In this document: positions 23,510-35,000 of the stretch, piece by piece
Layout of the letters: the number at the start of each line of letters is the position of its first letter
Position numbering within the stretch: position 1 is the first letter of the stretch
Source: Anas platyrhynchos
Taxonomy: Eukaryota > Chordata > Aves > Anseriformes > Anatidae
Direction of reading: 5' to 3'
NCBI RefSeq assembly: GCF_047663525.1
Contig: NC_092588.1
Coordinates: forward strand, 48,787,501-48,851,500
DNA length: 64,000 nt
Position numbers and translations under genes: made by a program
The notes under the pieces: generated by a model
Database searches by the model: none
Seen by the model: the letters and a program-made list of their open reading frames with translations, nothing else
Told to the model about the DNA's origin: nothing

Positions 23510-26500
23510 TCGACAACATGCTGTTGTGTGCGCATTATGTTAGGAAGCAACTGTTAAGAGCCTGTTTTGAGCAAGCAGAAATGTTTCACCTTCAGATTTC
23601 CTGAAACCCTATCTTAACTAGAAAATTGTGAAATATTCTGATTAGAATGGGCTTTATGCAAATATTTTTAATTATTCCAATGCTAACTATTGTAGTTTCA
23701 GCTGGGAGGAGCACTTGCACATTTCTTTTGTAATGCACCACTAAGAATATTGTTTTATTAATCTGACCAGTTGGTTTGGTAATCCTTATGTTTGCTATAA
23801 AATACTCACAAAATGTTCAGAATAACGCTGGGAGGGGAAATGTTTTGTTGTTCATCCTTTAGTGGAAGGGAAGCTGGGAAAGCCGGAGCTACCCCAGCAT
23901 GCCCAATTAATGGTGCTGAGGGCGAGGTGCAAAGCACGCAGTCAATGGAGTCGTTAATTAAATAGGTTTTGGATTGTGCCATCAGTGTGTTGTACGTGTA
24001 ATGTTTTGCTTCACATCTCCAGTCTGTCGGTGCTCTCCCTCTCGTTCTGAACAGCGCCACTGGGAGAGGGGTGAACAGATCGCTGGCTGGAGGAATCGGT
24101 GTAATGGCCCCAAGAGCATTTTGAGCCCTGTACCTTCTGTAACCAGGTTAACCAAATTCAGTGCTCGCTCAAGTCCTCACAGTTCACTGAAAAGCTGCAT
24201 GTTATTAGATACAAATGTCTAACCTAGCATGTGGTGAGGCTTTACATGTAATTTGTACTTCGCATATTTTTGTAACAGGATTTTTGGACAAACCATTAAG
24301 TCACTGAAAATAGGGAGAAGAAAAACACATGGAATGTGAGCATTGGGGACACTGTTTCTGCTACACCATGTAACCTGAAATTTTAACAAGACTTGTTTTT
24401 GAGGCTGATAGGTGAAAGCAAGTGTGTTTAGAGTTATCTTCAAGGTGAAGCCAAAAGGGGGGGGGGGGGGCTATTTTATGCCATTACTTAAGCTAAAAGC
24501 CTTGGCACCATTGTGAAATGGTCTGAATTAACAGTCTCCTTTGTCTAAATACCTTAATTTAAGTGATTAGCATAGTTCAGAGTATGTATTGGAGGAGGAA
24601 ACACCATCCTAATTGGATTAAGCTTTCATTTTCAACTTGTTGTGGCTGTGAGACCAGGAGTACCTATAATGAAGGGTCAAGGTCTGGCCAAAACCACTGC
24701 AATAAACCCCAGCACTGCTGAATACGGGCACAGGGCCTGTCCTTATCACTTGACACATCTTTGGATACAGCTTTCAGCAATTCAGGGCTTTTAATTTAAG
24801 CTTAAGATTTATGAAGATTTATATTTTCATTATTTTTGTTATCTTTGGATTGCAAGTGAACATAATGTGTAGGACTAAGTGGGAATGCATGCGTACACTT
24901 CATTATGACCCGCTGCCATCTCAGATAGCTATCAACTGCACAACTCATTTGTCTTACTGCATGGAGTGCTGACCGCTGAATGTACCTTGGCCCTTCTCCA
25001 CACTGGACTCTGTTCTCAAAATGTTCTTGAAGTTTTTCAGACTGCTTCCCTCAGCTGAGCTGCCTGCCTTTGGTTTTAGGCTTAGCTTTGTGAGCAGGCG
25101 CAGGGGCGAAGAGTGAGTGGTCCTGAAAGTGGGGCCGTGTCTGGTGGCTTTTATCGAGGGCTGGCTCAGGGGGTTCCTGCAGGTGCCTCCCGCCTGCTGG
25201 CTCTGTGCAGAGCTGTGGGTCTTCGCTGCTTTGAAACCTGCGTGCAGAAAGGAGGCTGCCAGCTGAGGGGGGAAACGGGTTTCTAGCCCTGGGGCTGGAA
25301 GGAGTGGGAGCCCAGAGGACAAAGCAGCCCCTTCTCCTTCTTCAGGCTTTAGGCTGCTGCACTCCCCCGTTACTGCTTCCCAAAGCTGTCAGTACTCACC
25401 ACTCTACTCTGTGCCAAGCTGCTAAATCTTCCATCAGAAGATTAAAGAAAATAATAAAAGCTTAGGCTCTGATGCATTTCTTGCAGCTGAGGCATAGTTT
25501 CAGTGTATTTTTTGTATCTAAAACACATTTCTGCCTCCCAGCTAGCTCCATTAGTCAGTTCCTAGACTCCAAGGAACTCCTGTAACTGCAGCATTTTGCA
25601 AACAGTTCCAGTCGCTGCTTTAGGAATCATCTTTGCCACAATCTGGCCTCTGCTGCCTGGGTTTCAGATAGATGCTGGGTACTTGTAGTTGCAAGAGACA
25701 CTACAGTTATGACCCTGAATTAAAAAAAATTTTTTTTTGAACAATGAGCACTACTCTAGGGAATCCTATCATCTGGTTGTGCCATGGGGTTCACTGTTTC
25801 TACTAATATACGAAAAAAATAGTTTGTGTCTGGAATGTTCAAGGCTTCATCCTGACTATTGGTAAGTAGCTCATAACCCAAGAACTAGAACAGGTATTTC
25901 TGCAGTAGTGATAATTGTGTGCTGCTTCTGCCTCATTTGAAGAAACACACAGACCAGTTCTTACAACAGAGGATGGCTGTCAAAGGTAAGCCAAGGCATC
26001 GTGCTGGTTAAAAACACCAAGCTGAGGTAATGTTCTCATGCCTGCAAACTCCTAACTGGAAGATGCGGTAATTCAGCTCACAGTTGGTCTGATGGGCTGT
26101 GCAAGGTGGAGGGAAAGACTTCTGCATTAGAGGGGCAGAGCTGTCCTCAGACTTGGGGAAACGAGGTGGATAAAGCATCGCCTGCAGGTCAAGGAAGATG
26201 ATCCTTCCCCTCAGCACTGGTGACTGCACCTGTAGTGCTGTGTCCAGTGCCGGGCTTCCCAGTACAAGAGAGATGGGGATACAGTGAAGAGAGCCCAACA
26301 CAGGGCCATGAAGGTGATGAAGTTTTTGGAGCACCTCTATGGGAAAGCTGGGACCGTTCAGTTTGAGAACAGGAAACTCAGGGTGATCTCATCAGTGTCT
26401 GTAAATACCTGAGGGGAAGGCGCCATGAGGATGGAGCCAGGCTCTTTGCAGTGGTGCCCAGCACCAGGACAAGGAGCAGCAGGCACAGGCTCTGAGCCCC

Positions 26501-28630
26501 AGGCCACCCTTGTGTGCTGTGTGGGTGGCCGAGCACTGGCACAGGCTGCCCAGAGAGGCCGTGGGGTCTCCTCATGGAGACCTTCAGAAGCTGCCTGGCC
26601 GTGGTGCTGGGCACCCTGCTCTGGGTAGCCCTGCTGGGGCAGGGCTCCAAGAGGGCCCTGACAGTGCCACCTGCTTTGGGAGTCTGTGAAGTTTTGAGCG
26701 TGGAGTTCACCAAAACCTTCAAGAGCATACAGAATTTTAAAAGAGCTCTAGGTGATAAAAATAATAACTATGAGCCTTTTAACTGCTTGCAAATACTAGA
26801 TTTCATGCCTCTTCTGGTTAATAGCTGAAAAGAGATTCTAGTAGTGTAAATCTTCGTGTGACTAGTACCACTATAAAGTTCAGTCAATTCAACAAACTAG
26901 AACCAAATATCATTTTGTATTTTCCATTACCTTTTTTTTTTCACAAATTTATTGCAAGATTTAGAATAAAAGATTAAGAAACTGTAGAAGAATATGTTAG
27001 GGAGACAGGAAGTTCACCCTGATTACTGTTAGTTAACCACATGAAGGTGCATTTAGGTTAAAATACATTCAAGTGTTACTTAGCATTTTCTTAGAGATCT
27101 TGTCACTGTGTTATAAATAGGAACTTACCTCGTACCTTCACGCATTATATGTTCTCCAAGTTATAGCACAAATGGATTTTAGAATAGGAATATAGAAGAA
27201 TATGTACTTTTGAAGAAATAGCAGTTGGAAGGACAGCATCTTCTCTGAAACCAAGTGGATACATTTTCCAAAGATGTTTTTAACGTAAGTACTGGTTTAT
27301 TCAAAATGACAGCAATAAAAACTACTAAACTATCTGAGTATCTAAGCTATCCAAGAGACTATTTTCCTGAAAAATTGTACCTTAATCTGTCATCTGTAAA
27401 AGAAAGAAAGACAAAACTTCCATGCCTCAGAAAACTTCTGAATGCTTCTGCTGTGGTCAAGTGGTCCAACTCCCCCTTGCTGTTGCTTTCCCTCTCCTAG
27501 GTTTTTATCATGGCTTCTCCTTGCTGCAAACAAAATTAGTAAGGCTTGGAATTTAATTTATCACAGCTGCTTTTTGATGAAAATTGCTCTGCACCTAAGT
27601 ACCTTCTGAAATGCTGCATCCCACCCCCATTACCATTCAGCATACCTAACACTGCATCCTGATCAATACAACCAATTAATACGTTTTACTATTTGATTAA
27701 TTTTCTGTGCATGCCCAAGCAACACTACTTGTTGCCTAAATAAGGTTTTAACCTTCAGATTTTTTTTGTGTCACTTAAAAAATCACAGAAGTTGACTTAG
27801 TATTCCAAATGCTTTTTTTAGAACCTTGCTTATTTTATCTTTACACAAAATATTCCAGACCTTGAACAAAGTTAATGCCTGCTGTTAGCAGCTGCAGGAA
27901 ACCCCGGTCGGGCTTGTTATTTGGATGTAGCAAAATGCCAAAGGTTATACACACTGCCTCCCTGCAGGCTGAGTTTTTTTGAAAAAAAAAAAATAATAAA
28001 ATAAAATAAAAGACTGTGAGCCAAAATAAATAAAAGACCAAAACTGAACATGCAGCTTAACAATGCAACAAGTACCATTACAAACATTAAACATGTGAAT
28101 TACTCCTCACCAAACCAGCACTGCATGCTAGGCTGATACAATACCCAAGTAGCAACAGGCTGCCTGCTACCAAGGCAGCGTTTTACTTCCTTTGTGTTTC
28201 AGGGCACTATAAATGTCCTCAAGTTAGTCTGAGACGGCTTGTCTACCTAGGAAGCTTTAATTTCAGCATCTCAGCAGTGCTTGGAAGAAGGATGGAAATT
28301 ATACCGTGGAAGTAGGCTAGAAGAGAGAGAACAGGCTGCCATGCACCACTTAGTCCCCTCAGCTGAAGCTACTACACCAGCATTGGGAAAAGAAGGCAGA
28401 AAGATCACTTCTGAGCTTTACTTACATCAGCGGGGAGGGAGAGAGAGGGGGGGGTTGGAAACAAGATCCACAGTTAACATGGAACAACAGGATCTTATCT
28501 TTCTAAAAAGATCTAAAAAAACCTGCACATCTATCTCAAGTTTTCAGCTATGGAAGGGTACCATGAGCTTTTCCAGTGCAATAATACTTAACCAAATAAT
28601 TGTTGTTGTTGTTTTGTTTTTTTTTTTAAC
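23510..28630. other. Intergenic region between convergent PTPN2 and PSMG2
   Basis: It contains a CR1 copy (26185-26672), a G14 run (24457-24470), an A8T9 palindrome near 25722 and a GC-richer patch around 25000-25330 without a recognisable gene. Open frames at 26.0-26.8 kb belong to the CR1 element. Confidence 0.65.
26185..26672 (+). mobile_element. CR1 non-LTR retroposon fragment
   Basis: Diverged CR1 3' half on the + strand. It shows the ACAGGGCCATGAAGGTGATGA segment, then CACTGGCACAGGCTGCCCAG and a degenerate terminal part with GGCAGGG...GAGGGCCCTGACAGTGCCACC. It is longer than the copy at 12540 and reaches further toward the element's ORF2 end. It has no intact reading frame. Confidence 0.85.
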
Positions 28631-28716
28631 ATTTTATTTAAAAAATAAAAAAATAACCAAACTTATTCAATAAACTGTACAGAACATATTTCTTTGGTCA
28701 ATTTCTGAAAGTTACC

Positions 28717-28722
28717 TTTATT
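28717..28722 (-). terminator. PSMG2: Candidate PSMG2 poly(A) signal
   Basis: AATAAA on the minus strand 166 nt past the stop. A second hexamer lies at 28633-28638. Either gives a short 3' UTR. Confidence 0.55.
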
Positions 28723-28887
28723 TCCTTTGTTAGCCACATATATGAAAGGTTTTTTTTCCTAAACCAGGAATTTATGTACCTAACAAATTAAGTTGCTGTT
28801 GCTTGGCAATTACTATAAAATCATCTTTTCAAGGGGTGTTTGAGACTAGGCTGTATATATGCAACTTACAGAAGAATTCAAAATGGA

Positions 28888-29007
28888 TCAGAAGAGTGCA
28901 GGTGGAAGACCGTTGCCAAAAAGTAAACGCCAAGAACTCGGTATTTTCCATTGTGAAGAAGTATCTGGTATTTCCTGTTCTGGAGAAATATCTGTGGAAT
29001 GGCTTCC
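28888..29007 (-). CDS. PSMG2: PSMG2 exon 7 (stop codon)
   Basis: Acceptor TTGTTGCAG. It encodes a serine/acid-rich linker, then QWKIPSSWRLLFGNGLPPALF and TGA at 28890-28888. The linker is seven residues longer than in the remembered human protein. Confidence 0.95.
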   Translation of the reverse strand, partial: GSHSTDISPEQEIPDTSSQWKIPSSWRLLFGNGLPPALF

Positions 29008-32000
29008 CTGCAACAATGACAGAGTAACTCTCAAGTTTTAAACATTAAAGCAATTTAATGTAATTCACTCTCTGGCATACGTATTAAAATAACAGGCAGC
29101 CTTTCAAATGTCAGTATCACTGTGGATTGCTTTAGAGAAGAGTTCTGGAAGATTAAACTACATCAAAACTTTACACAATTTCCCTCCCACACCTGTTAAA
29201 CAAGGCTGTAGTGTTTTTTGTTGTTTGTTTTTTTGTGGGAAACTTCCTAGTGAGATTTTAATCAAAATATATCTTTAATTTTGCCCGTTCTTCATAACCA
29301 AGGGCAAAATTTGACCCAATTGATGCAAAAAATGAAAATAAACAATACAAAATATTAAAGCAAGAACTCTAGATCAAACAGCACTTACTTTGCTTTTAAT
29401 TAGCTGGAGCCATTCATTAAGATAATTAACAAGAGCAAATGCATCAGGGATATTGTCCCCTTCCGAGCAGAATTTCAGAAGAACTGCCATTTGGATTCCT
29501 TTTGAACAACTGCAACAAGAAGCAAGCAGGCATTTCTGTTTCTTTTATAAATCCAGAACAGAAATATTTATTTATTAAGTGCAACAATCTGCATGTTGTC
29601 TGTTTAAAAAAAATATACAAAAATAGGAAAATACACTTTTATATATATATATATATACACACAATCCTTACATATGCCTATGAAATATATTTCTCTTTCC
29701 CCCCCCCCCCCCCCCTCCAGATTTGCTTGTTTGCGTTTTCATACTTCATGATTTCCTTCTAAATCTTGAACTTGTTCTTTGCTTTGTAAGGCAAGAATCC
29801 TAGGTCATGGCAGGGTTATTTGGGGATCCTTTCATATCCTTGGTTTGCATTTTTGCACTGTTGGGGCATTTATACAGATCGTTTTACAGATCTGTTATAC
29901 AGATCCCTCCTTCTCTTTCTATGTGCTTCAAACAGCAGTTTTGCAGGCTGCATATCACTACTTTATTCACAATATTACCATTTTAAGAAAGCACGTGGTG
30001 GAACATGGGAAAACAAGCTCCAAGCAGGCAGAGCAGGAGAGCTGACAGTTAAGAGTAGGAAGAAATTTATTGCTAATTACTATTATTAATATCTAGGAAG
30101 GAAACTGACAACAGTGTCAGAAAAAGAACATTAAAATCTAGCCAAGGACAGCTACCTGAGAAAATTAACACATGCATTCTTGAAATACCTCTTTTGATAC
30201 AATGGCCTTACACATTCAGCATTAATCTCACATGGAACAATTTCCATTGTATCTGAGCCTGAAGGCTTCTCACTTCCTGTAATATTTAGCTGAAATTCTA
30301 CTAGTATTTCAAAACAAATTAAAAGTTTCACTTTTCTCCCCAAAATCAACAGGGAGAAGAGAAGGATTCTATGAATTATGTGAACTTAAATATTCATGTA
30401 GTTCAAATCAAAGCATGTACGTACCAACTGAACAAGTCATTAAAGCAAAAATGTCTGGATTTCTTTTTTTTGCCCAAGTCTTTTAAAGCAAAACATTAGA
30501 CATATAGTCACATTCAATTATGACATGAATAAAGACTTTTTTAAAGGCAAAGCATTACCAATATCAGAGAGAATAAAGAGATATTTGGGGTGCATCTTTA
30601 AACATAAACACAGTAAAAATGTGTATGACATTGTTTAAAAGCCAATCTCCAACTTAATGAGATGAATTTAAAGACAGCACAACAGAGCTTGGAAATATTT
30701 CTCAGAGGGATGATGTTACTCATCCACCTCTGCCTACTACCAATGAACAAACCTTTCCGAGCCCTGTTTGCTATTTAAACATTCAGGGAAAAGTCATTCA
30801 AACCAGAAGTCAGAGCAGATTTAAGCATATATTTTGCAAAAACACATGCTGAAGTTCACAATTTCCTTCGTTAGACCAGGAATACTATTTGTGGTAAAAT
30901 ATTTGTGGTAAAATCAGATATATAACAGCTGTCAGGTTAATAAGTTAGGTAGATCCAGAGACTGCATTTTTTTTTTTTTTTTGGAAAGTGATACCAGCTA
31001 TTCACAGGGCCACAAAAGAGAGTCAATCAGTGTTGTGGTTGAAGATGGCAGGTGACTGGGCACCACGCAGCCTTCACTCATTGCCCCCATCTCACAGCAG
31101 GATGTGGGAGAGAATCAGGGGGGAAAAACAAATCAAAAAAACTCATGGGCTGAGATAAAGACCATTTAATAGGACACAAAAGGAAGGGAGAAAAATACTA
31201 ATGATAAAATAATATACAAACCACGCGATGCACAATGCAATTGCTCAGCACCTGCTGACTGATGCTCAGCCGCTCCCTAGCAGCAGCAGCCCACAGCTGT
31301 TGTTGCTGAGCATGACCCCACACAGTGTGGGACATCGCCTTGGCCAGCACGAGGAGCAGAAAGGCCCCTGGTGCTGTGTAGGCACTGCTCTGCAGCAACT
31401 GAAACATCCCTGTGTTATCAACATCGTTTTCATCAACAATCCACACCACAGCACTGTACCAGCTATAAAGAGGAAAGTTAACTCTATCCCAGCCAAAACC
31501 AGGACAGTTTAAACTAAATGCAATTTCTACTATGGATGTGCCACAGCAACTTTATTAATTTTCTATCCTCACAGTTCAGTTTCCTTTAACATCACCATGG
31601 TTTATTCATTTAGGCGTGAAGGTTTTTGTGTTCCCCCACCCCGCAAGTGCTGAGAGGTCTTATCTTTTGCATTTATATATTGCTTCCATAACTGAAGTTA
31701 ATACAAACGTATGCATCATATTAGTATCATTCTTGCTGTTAGATGCAGCTGTTTAGATGGGTGTCAAAAAGAACAGCTAAGGAAAAATTCTTAAATTTTC
31801 CACCTGACACTTACAAAACAAACACCTTTTGCACAGCTAACCCTATTTACCACGAGTTTTACTACCCAAAATTTGACACTTGGACATGCTTTTGCCACAA
31901 TTTTGAATGCACACATCTTTTAACTAACTAAATAAATAAATAAGTAAAAAAAAAAAAATGCACAACTGATCAGTTTTGTTTGCTGGCCCTGAAATCTGAA

Positions 32001-35000
32001 CTCTTTCTGAGTGTTCAGAATTTCTTTGCAACTGGTGATGGAACTATTTGTCACAAGGGTCTGACTGTTTTATTTAAAATGGCACAGGGTATCTCACTAC
32101 CATTTGTGGTCTGCATAAAATCAGATGCAAAATTAACAATGATCTTAATTGTAAAGGATTTATTCTCTCCTTTAGCCCATTCATTCATATTTTTATCATA
32201 TTTTAAGCTTTCTGATGCAGAATTCCCTATTTTCCATTGCCTAGAATAGAATTCCCTATTACGTCAATATTTGGGAACAGCAGATTTCCCTATTTTATAA
32301 ATACAATACATTATATTCTCTAAATGTGCTCTTAGTTATGGGCTGGATCTGCAAGTTCTATTCCTACAAAACTCTGTTCTATGAGAAGAGGACTTTTTTT
32401 TCCTACAACTTTCCACTTTAAAAGATAATTTTACTCATGCACTGAAATCAGGACCTCTGATACCTTTCTGTGTTTATCTTCAGGCAACTCACCTCTCAGT
32501 AAACAGTAGTTTTGTGATGCCACCTCCAGGAATATGTAGAACTTTTTCTCTATCATTTATTCCAGGATAAGCTGCTATTTTTTCCATTTCTTTCCACTTT
32601 AGCTCCTGCATACGGCCTTCAACTGCTTTCTCTAGAGCTGGTGTAAGCAGGTAGCGCAGTGGTGTTCTAGGAACAGATCAAGAACACACTCAGGGTGACA
32701 ATAAGAGACAGCACTGAAGTTAGCGCTTGTGACAGAAAGGAAGTACAAGCACGGAGGACCTCTAACCTGCAATGATATATTGCAGTGACATTCCCTTCCT
32801 CCCCAAGTCAAAGTTAAGAAGTACTTCTGGGTTCAAAATAATATACCCAACTTTCTGCCACAAATATAACCAAATATACCTGTTACAGGGTAAGTACCAG
32901 ATACATAAGCACATCAGTAGGAGAACTGTTGCTGTTAAAATGATGTACATATAAACGGTTTTTATTCCTTCAGATGGGAACTGATTCTATTAAAGTTAGT
33001 TAAAGTAAGCTCAGAGTTCACTGTGTGTATTTTTAAAAGCTCACACTACAGATACCTGCAGGCTTCATTAAAGTTGAATGTTTTCTGAATGTGTTACCAG
33101 CACTCTTCAGTGAGTCTGGTGACAGAATTATTCTATGGCGCTAGAAAATCCTCAAAATGCAAAATAATCAACAAGAGATTAAGAGAAACTAACATTCTAA
33201 TTAAATGTTAAATATATAATCTGTGGCCTGTATGTTAGCAGCTAATCCTTGACTTGCAGCCACGAGAAATGAAGAAGTTAAAACTGATGTTCTGAGGCCA
33301 ACTGACGGTGCAGGCCAAGTGCAATTCACTGTTACTACCTAAGCTGTTAATAAGCTGTTACTAACAAAGTTCAGAGAAAAGTGCTGTACAATGTTCTGTT
33401 TTAATAATATTTTAGTATTTATTTATTTAATACATAATAGTATTTTATGACCTACCTATACAGCAAAGCAGAAGAACCCTACCAAAAGTACTACACAGAG
33501 GGAAACACGCCAGTTTGCCAGAGAACATGAACATTGATTAGATCTTTCAAGATCTAATTAATACACAAACATACCCAAGAAGTTGCTCATCATCGCGCTG
33601 GTATGCGTGGCTGCTGGACAAAAGAATGACTCTGGCACATTTGCTGCTTTCTACCCAAGAAAGCAGTGCTCGGCAGAATGGCCTGTATTTGTTCTTCATG
33701 CAGAGACAAAGAAAAAAAGAGAAATGTATTGTGTCCTTAAAAAAAGAAAAGCCCAAAGCTGACAATACTAGATGTTATATTTAATACTCAGCAATGATCT
33801 CGATTTTTCTTCATATCCCTTTAGTTTTTCACTTCCAGATTTGGTTTTAGAAAGCAGAGGACTGGCTGTTTACTTGATCAAAACTACAATTTAAAATACA
33901 GAACTACAGTTTAAAATACAAAACTACAGTTTTGAATAACAGTACTTCCCCCTTTGCATGCCATTGATACTAATGCTAAATTCACACTCTATTTTGCCAA
34001 ACTTTGCCAAAAACTGCGGTACCATTTCTTGTCTGGAGTGGTATTCTGCTCATTTAACATTACAGCCCGTGTCTAGTTAATGAGTAGTTTTAAAGTCTTC
34101 ACTTTTACACAATGAGTGTAATGAGAGCAGTTTAAATGAATGCTGAACACTGAAATAATTCAATTGGAGTGACAGAGCTATTATTGTAATATTATATTAT
34201 TATTACAATAAAAGACAAATACACAAATAACTGTAAGGGAAAAAAAAAAGAGAAATGGATAAAACCCACAAAATTTTGTGTTTTGTTTTGTTCCAGGCTA
34301 TTAATAACTAAGGTCACATGAACACCGGAATCTACTGATATAAGTGCTCTGGGCCTTGGAAAAACAAAACAAAACCTCAATCCTTTTTGAAAGCAGACAT
34401 CAGCTTTGATCTAAAATTGTATTAGCAGCAAAAGGTGTTGTAGCAGCAATGACAAAAACATTTTGTTAGCGTTTGGTCTGTGTTGTTTTTAACAAAATGC
34501 CTTTTAACCTGGCAGAGTTCTGGTTGTGCTTCTTTAGTCTGTTTGAATAATGCCATAAAATTCACCCATGCCACTTAAATGATTTGCCAGCAGAACCAAA
34601 GAAACTACTGAATAGTGAATTCAGAACAATGGTGAACATACATACCTTTATGAAAGGCGATCTGATCTGCAGAACTACAAGTTTCTTCGAAGGTAACGAA
34701 TACACTACAAGGAGAAATAACTGAGTTTCACAAGAAAGCACGTAAGAAATCTAGGCTTAGATTTATCCACTTTACAAACCTGAGGACGGTAAACCTTTCA
34801 GCTATCAAATCCAATTACTGTAAAGCCTGACTACTGTTAAAAATAAATACCTATTTTATGCACTGTCTTCATTGAACTTAATCTCACTCATTATAAATTC
34901 AAAGGATTGAATGAAGTAAAATATTTGAAGATCTGCTTCCTGTAATCATTCAGATAATCTCTTTATACAGCTTTGCAAAGATTATTTTGAAATTTCTGTG

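Noticed and set aside
26008..26828. Several 67-116-codon frames on both strands
   Set aside because: They lie on the CR1 copy at 26185-26672 or run just past it; none continues as a CR1 protein or any other protein.
28859..29041. Forward open frame opposite the last PSMG2 exon
   Set aside because: It is the antisense shadow of PSMG2 exon 7, whose minus-strand reading matches the known protein exactly.
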